Below are positions 1 to 9,120 of a DNA stretch of 25,870 nt, one piece after another. The notes beneath the pieces were generated by a model. It was given only the letters and a program-made list of their open reading frames with translations. It did no database searches and had not been told where the DNA came from. Origin of the DNA: Stramenopiles sp. TOSAG23-2 (lineage: Eukaryota; Sar). Positions within the stretch are counted from its first letter, which is position 1; each line of letters starts with the position of its first letter. The DNA lies in the NCBI GenBank assembly GCA_900128395.1, contig LT649445.1, positions 1-25,870 on the forward strand, in the 5' to 3' direction. The position numbers and the translations under genes are program-made.

Positions 1-114
1 TTATTAGTACTATATACACGCAGATAGAACCGCAATCATTTATATATTACCTACCCATATAGGTATTATCATCATCATCATCATCTTCTTCTAATAATAA
101 TAATAATAATAAAT
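1..114. promoter_or_regulatory. Leader of the permease gene with ATC and AAT microsatellites
   Basis: The sequence before the permease ATG holds a CATCATC run (about 67-84) and an AAT run (about 91-112) ending four bases before the start codon. These are simple repeats in a probable 5' untranslated region; no TATA or other defined element is clear. Confidence 0.4.
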
Positions 115-3100
115 ATGTCTAACTTACATGCAACTCCAGGTTTTGAAGTATTAGCCAGTGAAAAACAAGAACTTACAGATAGGACAAGAGTATACCTTCA
201 ACGAAGAGTAAAAGAAACAGATGAAATTCCGCTTACACTGAAAGAGGAAAATGAGTTAGTGGGACAAGCTAGAAAAGAAAAGCTCGGGGAATGGCTTGCA
301 ACTGGTATATGTGGAAATAATATTACATCTTCAGCATTATATGTTGTTGCGCTATGCTCCGTACCCGCTGGTAAATTTGCCCCTGTTGCACTATTATGTA
401 TTGCCGGTTTGCTATATTTATTCCGCCGGATATACGAGGAGGTTGTAACAGCACTGCCAGTCAACGGCGGTACATACAATCTATTATTAAATACAACGAC
501 AAAAGGAAATGCTAGTATTGCTGCATGTTTAACTATGTTGTCATATGTTACAACTGCTGTGATATCCTCGACATCAGCTATGCGTTATTTGCATACTTTA
601 TGTGATAACTGTGAAGAGTTTGATGTAATCTTTGCAACTTGTGTAACATTATCAATAGCGGCATTTTTGAATTTAATGGGTATTACGGAAAGTGCTGTGG
701 TAGCTTTAGTTATTTTTTTGTTCCATATGTTATCCATGGTTTTGTTAGTAGGTGCATGCCTTATAAAAGCTATTGTAGATATGCCAACAGTTGATTTACT
801 TGCTGGTACATCAACTTTAGCAGCAACTGCAGTTTCTCCTGCAAGTTTGACTACGCCAATAACATTCCCATATAATTTTTCATCTAATACACAATGTACA
901 TGTTATAATGATACGGCGTTAAGTACGGCGACTGCAGAAGCTGCTTCTCAATCAGTTGACACGGTGTCAATGTTTATTTATAATTGGGTACATACATCAC
1001 CAGCCATGGGAATTGCGGGGGCAATTTATTTCGGTTTTTCAAGTGCCTTGCTCGGTATATCTGGATTTGAAAGTTCCTCCAACTATGTTGAAAATCAACA
1101 AGATGGCGTGTTTCCTAAAACGTTACGTAATATGTGGATTGCTGTTACTTTTATTAATCCATCCATAGCATTTTTAGCTCAATGTTTATTGCCAGTGAAT
1201 GATATAGCAGGGCAAGCAGAGGAAGGAGCGTTGTTATCGATTATGGCAGAGAAAGCTGCTGGCCCATGGTTAAAATATTGGATTGTAATTGACGCTACGT
1301 TAGTTTTAGTGGGTGCGGTTATCACTGCTTTTGTCGGCTTCACTGGCCTTAGCCATCGGATGACAGTAGATAGATGCTTACCACAAGTATTTTTAAGTAT
1401 CAACTCCTTTCGCAAAACACGACATTGGATTATTATAGGATTTTGGATTTTAACAACTTTGCTTGTATTGCAAACTCAAGGCAATGTCGAAATTCTTGCT
1501 GGCGTTTACACAGTAGCATTTTTGTCAGTAATGTTTAGTTTTACTGTTGGAAATATGCTTTTGAAACTGCGTAGGGCTGATTTGCCAACACCTGTCCATG
1601 TAAAATGGAGAATAGTACTTCTTGCATCGTTTGCAGTAATGCTAGGTTTGATTGGAAATATCGTATCGCGACCACGTAGTCTATCGCCATTGTTAATATT
1701 TGGTGTATGTTTTATTATACCGGTCCAAATTATGTTAAATCGGCGAAAGGTGTTGAGCATCATCGTAGCAATCACTAGTGACGTGGAAGATCGCGATGAT
1801 AAGAATAAAAAATTAGATCAAGCAACGAAACGGATAGCGGAAAAACTGGAGTTAGATGATTTGTTTATGGAAGCTATGAAAAATGCATCGGATCTAATGA
1901 ATGCCGATCGTGCAACTTTATGGTTAATTGATCATGTGAATAATGAATTGTGGAGTAAAGTGGCCCTTGGCATTCCCACAATACGGGTTCCACTTGGGGT
2001 TGGTATCGTTGGTTGGGTTACTACGCATAAAAAAACGCTTAATATTCCTGATGCATATAAAGATTCTAGATTTAATCCTGCTGTTGATAAAAAAACTGGT
2101 TACAAAACGGATACCATCCTATGCATGCCAATATATAATTCAAGTGGAACGATGGTTGGTGTCATGCAAATTATAAATAAATTAGGCAAAAATGCTATTT
2201 TTACAAAGGAGGATGAAATTGTTTTGACTGATTTTTGCACAAGGATTGCCGTTGCAGCGGAGAAGGTCCAAGAGTTAGGTACTACGCAAAAAGATATGAA
2301 GCGAATTTTAAAACGATTAAGAAAGCAATTGGAATCAACCAAAGCAATTGAAACAATGTTGAAAAGTGCAAGTGTACAATCGCAATTGGATCATTTATTT
2401 GTTGAAGCAATAAAAGTTGCGCATACATTATTAAGTGCAGACCGTGGGACCTTGTGGTTAGTGGATGATCGTACAAATGAACTATGGACACGGATAGCGG
2501 AAGGTATGGATCCAATACGAATACCAAAATCAAAGGGTTTGGTAGGATGGGTTGCAACAACGGGGGATAGCTTAAATATTGAAGATGCATATAAAGATCC
2601 AAGATTCAACAATGCAGTAGATAAAAAAACAGGATATAAAACTACACAAATTTTATGTTCGCCAATCGTGTCTAGCACAAGTGGAAAAGTTATTGGTGTT
2701 GTACAATTGATTAATAAAGTTGTAAATGAATCGCATAGTAATCTTGGATCCCCTGATGGATCTCCAAGGGGGACTGAAAACTTGGAGCAATCCTTATCAG
2801 AGTTCGACGATGCTTCCATCATACATTTTACTAAATCCGATGAGCAAGTGTTAGATAATTTTTGTAAAAGCATTGCTGAAACTATTGAATTATCACAAAA
2901 GTCGGATACGACGAGAGAGGAAATGCGCCAAACAGTGCGCAATCTTGAGAAGCAATTGGCTCTTGTCGAATCAAAAATGGTAACTTCGTACGATGATTTG
3001 TTTCAAAACACTGTTGAAAGCGCACGTAAAATTTTGCAAGCAGACCGCTGTACACTATGGATCGCTGATAGTGATAAAAAAGAGTTATGGTCTATAATTG

Positions 3101-4554
3101 CACAAGGGATGGCACCTATCCGAGTACCAAACGACAAAGGGATAGTAGGTGCATGTTTTCATACAAGTAATTGTATATCGATTCCAGATGCGTACCAAGA
3201 TCATCGCTTTAATTCTACCGTGGATAAAAAGACAGGCTATAAAACAAAATCAATCTTATGCGCACCGATATTTAATGGTGAGAAGGTTATTGGTATTTTA
3301 CAATCAATTAATAAAGTTTCTCAATATTCAGATACATTTACAAAAGATGATCAAATTGCTGCAAAGACGTATTGTACACATTTAGCAAAAGCTGTTATCC
3401 ATTGTCAAAGAAAAGAATCTGGTAAAGAAGAATTGTTAGAAAGTAGTATGGAAATTAAAAAGTTTACTTTAAACGTAGCGGCTAATTTGGCCGAGCTCAA
3501 GATAGAAGAAAGCCAGCCGAAGAAACCGACATTAAGAGGTCTTGCAAGATTTAAAAATGTAGCAAAGAAAGTTGCAGAAGTTAAAAAAGAAGAAAAACGG
3601 ATACAGGAAAAACGACGAACTTCTGTTACGCAAAAATTGCGTTTGCAATTGAAAGAGGAAAGGGAGGAATACGATGCGACGCACAAAAATGATTTGGGCG
3701 ATGGCAAAAAAGGGAGATCAACATGTTATAACTTCATGCTTTTAAAACGAGTCATTAATAATTGGGCAAATCGTTCCCTAATTGCTCTTACACAAAAACC
3801 ACTTGTTTATTTTACAAAAGATGATTCGCCAAAGGCATTGGCAAATGCTGTTAGATATGTTCTTGCAAATGAACAGAGATGTTGGATTAAATTTGTTCGA
3901 GTATATGCAAAAAAAGCAGATGTCCCAGTTAAAGTTCCAATTGTATATCAGTATTTGTTGGATTCAAATCCAAATTTAATTATAGAATACGTAGCGATGG
4001 TAGGCAAGTTTGGCCCTGGTATTGTTCGTGAATTATCTCTTCGAGAGCATATTCCTTCTACGTTTATGTTTATGGGGTCGTTTGGAGAGAAATTTGAATA
4101 TACATTCACAGAAATGGGTGGTTTGCGTTTGATCACTGAGAATACGGCGACATATTATCAGCCTACTGCTGTGAAAAGCAAAGCTGCTGCAGCTGCAAAA
4201 ATTCAGTCTATTTTTAGAAGAAACAAAGTGAAGAAACGGTTCTCTGCATTAAATGACCATTCAAGGCCTAAATCGCCAAGGTCGAACTCTCCTCCACTTG
4301 ATAAAATGTTCAAAGAAACCCTGTCTATCAAAAAAGTTGGCGATGATTTAAATAATAATAATAATGACGACGATGATGATGATGTTATTAAAGCACTATC
4401 GCAAAATTCGTTTCATGGAACGTTCGCAGGACCAAGAGAATCTTTTCAAGTACTAAATAAACGTACTTCTTTCACAACGGATGATGTGGTTTTAGAAATG
4501 GCGCGAACTTCATCTAACGATCATAAAAAGAAGGATAGAAAAATGTCTGATTGA
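115..4554 (+). CDS. APC-family amino-acid permease fused to three GAF domains and an IQ motif
   Basis: 1479 residues, no intron. Residues 1-57 are a cytosolic head. About 12 hydrophobic helices follow between residues 58 and 541, and the first carries GICGNNITSS, like the glycine-broken TM1 of APC (amino acid-polyamine-organocation) transporters. The loop at 222-297 holds CTC and possible N-glycosylation sites, consistent with an outside position. Three GAF domains lie at about 570-720, 745-925 and 955-1095, each with DAYKD/QD-x-RFN, VDKKTGYKT and ILCxPI, as in cyclic-nucleotide phosphodiesterase and CyaB GAFs. The NK-x(n)-F-x3-DE signature is intact in GAF1 (N688-K689, F696, D700-E701) and GAF2, and ends DQ in GAF3. 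A conserved-looking domain (about 1225-1345), an IQ motif (about 1361-1376) and Asn/Asp runs (1413-1423) follow. Transport of amino acids is inferred from family; cyclic-nucleotide gating is inferred from the GAF signature. Start ATG is the first in the frame, after an AAT-repeat leader. Confidence 0.9.
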   Translation: MSNLHATPGFEVLASEKQELTDRTRVYLQRRVKETDEIPLTLKEENELVGQARKEKLGEWLATGICGNNITSSALYVVALCSVPAGKFAPVALLCIAGLLYLFRRIYEEVVTALPVNGGTYNLLLNTTTKGNASIAACLTMLSYVTTAVISSTSAMRYLHTLCDNCEEFDVIFATCVTLSIAAFLNLMGITESAVVALVIFLFHMLSMVLLVGACLIKAIVDMPTVDLLAGTSTLAATAVSPASLTTPITFPYNFSSNTQCTCYNDTALSTATAEAASQSVDTVSMFIYNWVHTSPAMGIAGAIYFGFSSALLGISGFESSSNYVENQQDGVFPKTLRNMWIAVTFINPSIAFLAQCLLPVNDIAGQAEEGALLSIMAEKAAGPWLKYWIVIDATLVLVGAVITAFVGFTGLSHRMTVDRCLPQVFLSINSFRKTRHWIIIGFWILTTLLVLQTQGNVEILAGVYTVAFLSVMFSFTVGNMLLKLRRADLPTPVHVKWRIVLLASFAVMLGLIGNIVSRPRSLSPLLIFGVCFIIPVQIMLNRRKVLSIIVAITSDVEDRDDKNKKLDQATKRIAEKLELDDLFMEAMKNASDLMNADRATLWLIDHVNNELWSKVALGIPTIRVPLGVGIVGWVTTHKKTLNIPDAYKDSRFNPAVDKKTGYKTDTILCMPIYNSSGTMVGVMQIINKLGKNAIFTKEDEIVLTDFCTRIAVAAEKVQELGTTQKDMKRILKRLRKQLESTKAIETMLKSASVQSQLDHLFVEAIKVAHTLLSADRGTLWLVDDRTNELWTRIAEGMDPIRIPKSKGLVGWVATTGDSLNIEDAYKDPRFNNAVDKKTGYKTTQILCSPIVSSTSGKVIGVVQLINKVVNESHSNLGSPDGSPRGTENLEQSLSEFDDASIIHFTKSDEQVLDNFCKSIAETIELSQKSDTTREEMRQTVRNLEKQLALVESKMVTSYDDLFQNTVESARKILQADRCTLWIADSDKKELWSIIAQGMAPIRVPNDKGIVGACFHTSNCISIPDAYQDHRFNSTVDKKTGYKTKSILCAPIFNGEKVIGILQSINKVSQYSDTFTKDDQIAAKTYCTHLAKAVIHCQRKESGKEELLESSMEIKKFTLNVAANLAELKIEESQPKKPTLRGLARFKNVAKKVAEVKKEEKRIQEKRRTSVTQKLRLQLKEEREEYDATHKNDLGDGKKGRSTCYNFMLLKRVINNWANRSLIALTQKPLVYFTKDDSPKALANAVRYVLANEQRCWIKFVRVYAKKADVPVKVPIVYQYLLDSNPNLIIEYVAMVGKFGPGIVRELSLREHIPSTFMFMGSFGEKFEYTFTEMGGLRLITENTATYYQPTAVKSKAAAAAKIQSIFRRNKVKKRFSALNDHSRPKSPRSNSPPLDKMFKETLSIKKVGDDLNNNNNDDDDDDVIKALSQNSFHGTFAGPRESFQVLNKRTSFTTDDVVLEMARTSSNDHKKKDRKMSD

Positions 4555-4616
4555 GAAAAAAGTTTTTTTAGGTGCATCATTTTTGGTAATATTTTAATTT
4601 TAAATTTTGTAAAAAT

Positions 4617-4839
4617 TACGCGTACTTCGTATGTATATCATAGAGAAAAAGCATCAATGATATGTTTTACTCGTTCTACACACACAAACACACCACACAT
4701 AGACACACACATATCATTACCAAAATTTTAATATATTATATATGATTATATGCATAATATTATTATACCGAAGTACGATTATAAAAAAAAATACGTCGTA
4801 TATTACGAATTTTTTTATAAATGCATGTACGCTTCGTAC
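4617..4839. terminator. Convergent 3' flank with TACG words and hairpin
   Basis: Between the convergent ends of the permease and PGPGEY genes lie TACGCGTACTTCGTA (4617-4631), CGAAGTACG (4769-4777), TACGTCGTA (4792-4800) and a perfect 5-bp hairpin GTACG-CTT-CGTAC (4827-4839) three bases from the minus-strand stop. An AC-rich tract covers about 4679-4711. A 3'-end processing role is inferred only from repeated occurrence in convergent gaps. Confidence 0.3.
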
Positions 4840-4841
4840 CT

Positions 4842-5117
4842 CTATTTAAATCGATTTGATTTGTTGCGAAGTGCTTCGATTCTGTTCTCTTCTTTAATTC
4901 TAGTTTTCCATAAGACATCATGATTAACTGCATGATCAGCACTACTTCCGTAATAGAATTTCTGTTGAGAAAATTGGTCTTTTTTATCATAGCAATTATT
5001 TTTACCAAATCTTGCGCTTATCATTTTTGGACCTACTAAAGGATTAATATCTGGACCAAAATTTACTGGTAAGACATATTCTCCAGGACCAGGTGTCCAA
5101 CTTTTTCCATGTAGCAT
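4842..5117 (-). CDS. Small PGPGEY (SHIPPO-like) protein, probable axonemal or cytoskeletal
   Basis: A 91-residue frame beginning MLHGKSWTPGPGEY. The TPGPGEY motif at residues 8-14 matches the STPGPGxY repeat of ODF3/SHIPPO proteins, which bind or line microtubules of cilia and sperm tails. A second looser element, GPDINPLVGPKMISARFG, follows as it often does in those repeats. The tail is basic and ends RNKSNRFK. The frame stays open upstream to another ATG at 5159, adding 14 residues rich in Tyr. I prefer 5117 because the protein-like pattern starts there, but both ATGs follow a CAG (TTTGCAG at 5117), so an acceptor splice site and an upstream exon cannot be excluded. Its 5' end is head-to-head with the coiled-coil gene on the + strand. 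Function is inferred from one motif only. Confidence 0.6.
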   Translation of the reverse strand: MLHGKSWTPGPGEYVLPVNFGPDINPLVGPKMISARFGKNNCYDKKDQFSQQKFYYGSSADHAVNHDVLWKTRIKEENRIEALRNKSNRFK

Positions 5118-5221
5118 CTGCAAATAATAATAGCAATAAGGAATCGAATGGAGTGCCATCTGATTTGATAAAAAGTAAGGAAAATGTGAAGGACGTCACT
5201 ACAAATAGCAGTAAAGGAAGT

Positions 5222-6310
5222 ATGGAACCAATAAAAAACATCGATAATAATGATGATAACAACAACAACAACAACGACAATAACTTAAACAAAACGACGA
5301 TTAATTTATCACCAGCGACATTATTATCTACACCAGGACATCAGTCGCAACTTTCCCCAACAGCACGAAGCAATAATCCATTTTCCAATCCGTTAGCATT
5401 AGCACCGGTAACAAATGCTGCAGTTGATGTTTCAAAAGCAAATAGCAAGAAAAAAAACAACCAATTATCTGCTATACCAAGATCCTCTTCCTCCTCATCA
5501 TCATTATCATCACCACCATCACAACAAATATCTATTGATAAATGGCCTTCGCCACTAAATTTTACCATGAAATCTGTTCTATCCGAATCCAGCAACCAGA
5601 ATAATAATAATGGTAATGATAAAATTTTAGCACTAGAAGCAGAAATAAAAAAATTGAGAAAATTACAAACAAAAGCTTTAGTTGCTCATGATGTTGAATT
5701 AGCAAGATATCAAAAACGACTTGACGACGCAAATGAAAAATTAGAATCTGTTCGAAATATTCATTTAACATACAAAGATGAAACTGATAAAGCAAAGGAA
5801 GAAGTTGAACATGCACATTTAATTGCAAAAGATTATGAGAAAAAATTGAGAAGAGTAGAGAAAGAAAATGGAAAATTGCATGAGAAACTAATAAATGCTC
5901 AACAAGAACAAGCTCATACAAAGGAGGAAATGTTAAAACTAAAATTAGGTTATGAAGAATTACAACAAAGCCACAATCAATTGATTGAACGCTTAAATGC
6001 ATATGTAAGTGCATCATCTTCTAGATCAAATTTGCTGGAAAAATCGTTGTCATTAAGCCAGCGAAGCAATGCTAGTTTTGATTCATTAAAAGTTTCTACG
6101 AACAACAATAATAATTACCACAGTAATCAAGTGACTGGTTATCATCACCAAAAAGGATTAAATCTTTCCTCTTCGGATTTATCTCTTACAGAACGAAAAG
6201 AAAACAATGGAAATAGGAGGCATGTTAGTTTACTTAATGAGACAGTAAAAACGATACAGTATCCAAAGTCACCATTTGATGATGATCAAAGTGATTTAAA
6301 TTGGTATTGA
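5222..6310 (+). CDS. Asn/Ser-rich coiled-coil protein, function unknown
   Basis: 362 residues from the first in-frame ATG (5222; A at -3, G at +4). The frame is open back to 5048 without any ATG; only a GTG at 5093 could extend it, and 5118-5221 has coding-like composition (Asn, Ser, Lys). So either a 5' exon is missing or the real start is 5222. The N-terminal third is low complexity (Asn/Asp run near residue 10, Ser run near residue 90). Residues about 134-262 form a long heptad-rich coiled coil, starting LALEAEIKKLRKLQ and continuing with KLESVRN and EKLINAQQEQ. The Ser/Asn-rich tail ends QSDLNWY. No enzymatic motif is visible. It could be a scaffold or a centrosomal/ciliary protein, but nothing in the sequence decides this. 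Confidence 0.75.
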   Translation: MEPIKNIDNNDDNNNNNNDNNLNKTTINLSPATLLSTPGHQSQLSPTARSNNPFSNPLALAPVTNAAVDVSKANSKKKNNQLSAIPRSSSSSSSLSSPPSQQISIDKWPSPLNFTMKSVLSESSNQNNNNGNDKILALEAEIKKLRKLQTKALVAHDVELARYQKRLDDANEKLESVRNIHLTYKDETDKAKEEVEHAHLIAKDYEKKLRRVEKENGKLHEKLINAQQEQAHTKEEMLKLKLGYEELQQSHNQLIERLNAYVSASSSRSNLLEKSLSLSQRSNASFDSLKVSTNNNNNYHSNQVTGYHHQKGLNLSSSDLSLTERKENNGNRRHVSLLNETVKTIQYPKSPFDDDQSDLNWY

Positions 6311-6806
6311 AATATTTTTTGTGTGTCCTTACCAATATTTTTTATGGAGAGAGAGATACTATTATATTTAAAAAAAAAAAATACAAAAAAAGACATCTAT
6401 CATACGTATTTTTTAATTTTTCCTACGATTCGTAGCAAAAGTACGCGTATTTTATACTTCGTAATATTTTTTAAATTTCTACCCATGACACATGACAGTT
6501 CCTAATAAAATACTCTCAAAAGAAATAATATTTTTTATAGCGTGCGTGTTTATTGAGCCAACATTAATATCTATCTCACAAAATGTGTCAATAAATAATT
6601 TATATATAAATATATCAAATATCGTATATATTTATTATATGTACATACACATGCGAATAATATGAACTTATACGCATGCACACACGCTCATTACATTTCT
6701 AAATATATACATCCCATTTTGCCCCAAAAGCAATATCGCAAATAACATCATGCGTATTATAAATACAAATGATACGCCTAATTGAAGTATAAATTTTTAT
6801 GATATC
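6311..6806. other. Convergent gap without genes
   Basis: This gap joins the 3' ends of the coiled-coil gene and the MARVEL-like gene. It is AT-rich with a poly-A run (about 6370-6380). It holds ATACGTAT (6402-6409), CTACGATTCGTAG (6423-6435, a perfect stem of six around one base), GTACGCGTA (6441-6449) and TACTTCGTA (6455-6463), the same words seen in other convergent gaps. A 60-codon frame at 6323-6505 has no protein-like pattern. No RNA gene is seen. Confidence 0.5.
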
Positions 6807-7400
6807 CTATACTTGCGCAACAGCTGCTTGTTTAGTAGCAACAACTGGTAATTCTTGGCTTGGTTGTAAATTATCTTGTCTTGTAGCTAATTTCAAATTA
6901 TGTGCTAATGAAATCGTAAAGAAAATAAACAAAATAAACGCAAATGCCATGGAAACCGCATATTTTGGCGCATCACTTGATAATTGCATAACTGTTTTCC
7001 CTTGGTTATCGTTTGCCTTTGCTTGATTTAATTCTATTGCCATAGTGATGTAAGCCACTAAATTTAAAATTGCTAATAAAAAGTCACTGAAGTATTCAAT
7101 ACATTCACCATACTTCTGACAAAATACGGGTTGAGCCTTATGCGTGAATAAATGCGATAAGATCAGAGTGAAACACCATGCGATAGTGAAAGCTGATATT
7201 ACAACATAATAAACACAACTCGGAAATATTGTAAATGGCATTTCAGTTTTACAGACTTCAGAACCTGGACCAGCTGTTGTTTCTGTACAAGTACTGTTCC
7301 CAACAGCCGTTAGCATAACAATCATGCCGGTGCATGCTATAGCTGTTTCCAACGCCCTCAATGCGAATCCTTTCGTACATAATGTTTTATCTTCCGCCAT
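6807..7400 (-). CDS. Four-helix membrane protein, MARVEL-like
   Basis: 197 residues starting MAEDKTL. Four hydrophobic segments lie at about 12-34, 60-84, 100-123 and 146-166, with cytosolic ends implied by the short charged N-terminus and a 30-residue hydrophilic tail. The first loop has three cysteines and a possible N-glycosylation site (NST). The four-helix layout, size and short loops resemble MARVEL/CASP-like proteins, which sit in membrane-apposition or trafficking domains. No signature residue proves this, so the family call is tentative. A tetraspanin is less likely because there is no CCG in a large loop after helix 3. Confidence 0.75.
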   Translation of the reverse strand: MAEDKTLCTKGFALRALETAIACTGMIVMLTAVGNSTCTETTAGPGSEVCKTEMPFTIFPSCVYYVVISAFTIAWCFTLILSHLFTHKAQPVFCQKYGECIEYFSDFLLAILNLVAYITMAIELNQAKANDNQGKTVMQLSSDAPKYAVSMAFAFILFIFFTISLAHNLKLATRQDNLQPSQELPVVATKQAAVAQV

Positions 7401-7768
7401 ATTTTCACTTATGATGATAACAGTTTCGTTTTCCTATTGTTTTTATAACACACTTTCTTCTTTGAATCATTTAGTCTAAATTTATTGTTACCTCTTATAT
7501 ATATATATTTGCGGATTAGCAGGTAAATATAGGGAATAATAGAATTGAAATATTGAAGGTTCGTGCATGCGGCACCCTTGGACAAATCTTCGTTGATGAT
7601 GTGGCGCTAAAAAATAAAAAAAAATAGCAATAATAGGGATTTCTAGATTTATTTAATCAGTACTTTAACAAGTATAATATTAGAAATATGGATTAGCAAG
7701 TTTTCTGGTTTCTAGTTCCAGGTTTTTTTGCTTTTCCAAGTTATCTGGTTATCCAGTTCAGCTTTTTC

Positions 7769-7816
7769 CAGCTTTCCAGCTTTCCAGCTTTCCAGCTTTC
7801 CAGCTTTCCAGCTTTC
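7769..7816. repeat. Six perfect copies of CAGCTTTC
   Basis: Six head-to-tail 8-bp units (48 bp) with no mismatch, preceded by decayed copies (about 7756-7768). The reverse complement, GGAAAGCT in register, forms a second, imperfect array at 12593-12628. Confidence 0.9.
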
Positions 7817-7926
7817 CTGAAGCTTTTTTTATTTTCAACAAATATAATATAATAACGTTGAGTTTAGCTGACTAGCACTAGAGTATTATAATCTCTTTTA
7901 TCATAAATACTTATATATTATTATCC

Positions 7927-7941
7927 ACCGACCAGGTCGGT
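7927..7941. promoter_or_regulatory. Perfect palindrome ACCGACC-A-GGTCGGT
   Basis: Seven-base arms around one central base, G+C-rich inside very AT-rich sequence, 165 bases before the acidic-protein ATG. The form suits a dimeric transcription-factor site; that role is inferred. Confidence 0.4.
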
Positions 7942-8105
7942 AGTAGTATACACCTACAATATTATACAAAAACATTTTTTATATAATAGATATACATATA
8001 TATACAATCTAACATTGCATTAAAACGTTGTTTATATAATACTAAAAATCTAATACTAGACAACGTATCATTAGTATTATATAGGTAATCAAATTAGAAC
8101 GAAAT

Positions 8106-8852
8106 ATGTCGTCTAATGAACTGCGCAATAGTATACGTGGTGCCTTGGCACATAGAGTCACACGTAGCGATAGCAGTAAACCATATTTAGATAAAATTAG
8201 TGTCACAAAGCACATGCCTGCCCTTGGTAGAACTGGGTGGAAGCATTTACTTATACAACCAATAAGTATACCAAATTTAGAACATACAGGTATACAATCA
8301 GCTTTTGAAGATCCTAAACAGCCATTGATGAAGCCAGATGGTTCAATTAACAATGCGATGAGAACAACCATTAAAAAGCAATATACAAGTCTTTCACGCG
8401 AATATCAAAGAATGAAAAATAAAAGTGAAAATCCGAGAGAAGATGATGACGAATATGACGATTATGATGATGACCGAATTGAATTAGAGGATACGGAAGA
8501 ATCTAGAGCAGGTCCTGGTCCACCAAACTTTGAAAATTTCTTAGACTTTGTATATGGACCTTCCAATGTTGCTGGGACATACCGTCGTAACTATGAAAAG
8601 CAAATGCGTATATACAACCCGGTCGAAGATGAAACTAATAGAAAAGGTACACGACGAAGTGGTAATAGAAAAAAGAGATATATAAAACCAGTTTCGCCAC
8701 ATGAAAAAGAAATGTATACAACAAATATAAATTATTACACAGATAGTGAGAAAATGGATGAAGAGGAAGAAGAAACGGAAAAAGTTTTAGCATTATATGA
8801 TGATTCTATTCAACAAACTATAGATAATGATGGTGATTATATACGAAAGTAG
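8106..8852 (+). CDS. Acidic protein of unknown function
   Basis: 248 residues, not recognised. The N-terminal 100 residues look folded and conserved-like (SVTKHMPALGRTGWKHLLIQP; IPNLEHTGIQSAFEDPKQ). An Asp/Glu/Tyr stretch follows at about 110-134 and then a second conserved-looking block, PPNFENFLDFVYGPSNVAGTY (about 140-160). The C-terminal quarter is charged, with a basic patch (RRSGNRKKRY, about 184-193) and a Glu run (about 220-225). There is no signal peptide, membrane segment or catalytic motif. ATG at 8106 is preceded by AAAT and begins MSS, in line with neighbours. The stop is followed at once by a (TG)n tract. It could be cytoskeletal or ciliary, but I cannot assign a role. Confidence 0.75.
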   Translation: MSSNELRNSIRGALAHRVTRSDSSKPYLDKISVTKHMPALGRTGWKHLLIQPISIPNLEHTGIQSAFEDPKQPLMKPDGSINNAMRTTIKKQYTSLSREYQRMKNKSENPREDDDEYDDYDDDRIELEDTEESRAGPGPPNFENFLDFVYGPSNVAGTYRRNYEKQMRIYNPVEDETNRKGTRRSGNRKKRYIKPVSPHEKEMYTTNINYYTDSEKMDEEEEETEKVLALYDDSIQQTIDNDGDYIRK

Positions 8853-8875
8853 TGTGTGTGTGTGTGTGTGTGTGT
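8853..8875. repeat. (TG)n microsatellite directly after a stop codon
   Basis: A 23-base TG run begins at the base after the TAG of the acidic-protein gene, so the length may vary within its 3' untranslated region. Confidence 0.9.
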
Positions 8876-9120
8876 AAAAGTCATAATTATGTCTGTACAA
8901 ACTAGAAAAAATAAATCTATGACCGTATACAATCGTATGGTATCATCCGGTGATGAATACTTTGTGCTCAATACTCTATCTCAGAAATAATAGAGTTTTA
9001 ATATTATGATAGATATAGATATAATATCATAATCATATCTCTATGAAAATATGATATTTTACTGATACTGAGATATGATAGAATAAACAGGTGTTTCTAC
9101 GTACGAGTATTATTTTATTT

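Larger units (their letters stand above)
7401..8105. promoter_or_regulatory. Divergent promoter gap between MARVEL-like and acidic-protein genes
   Basis: It is AT-rich and contains an 8-bp minisatellite (7769-7816) with degenerate copies just upstream, and a 7+1+7 palindrome (7927-7941). No protein-like frame or RNA gene is visible. It must hold both promoters because the flanking genes diverge, but no single TATA box stands out. Confidence 0.45.

Noticed and set aside
2391-2942. 183-codon minus frame inside the permease gene
   Set aside because: Mirror of the coding strand in the GAF2 region; the + strand has clear domain motifs.
6323-6505. 60-codon + frame after the coiled-coil gene
   Set aside because: Contains poly-A-derived Lys and Phe/Ile/Leu from AT-rich DNA and overlaps the TACG words.
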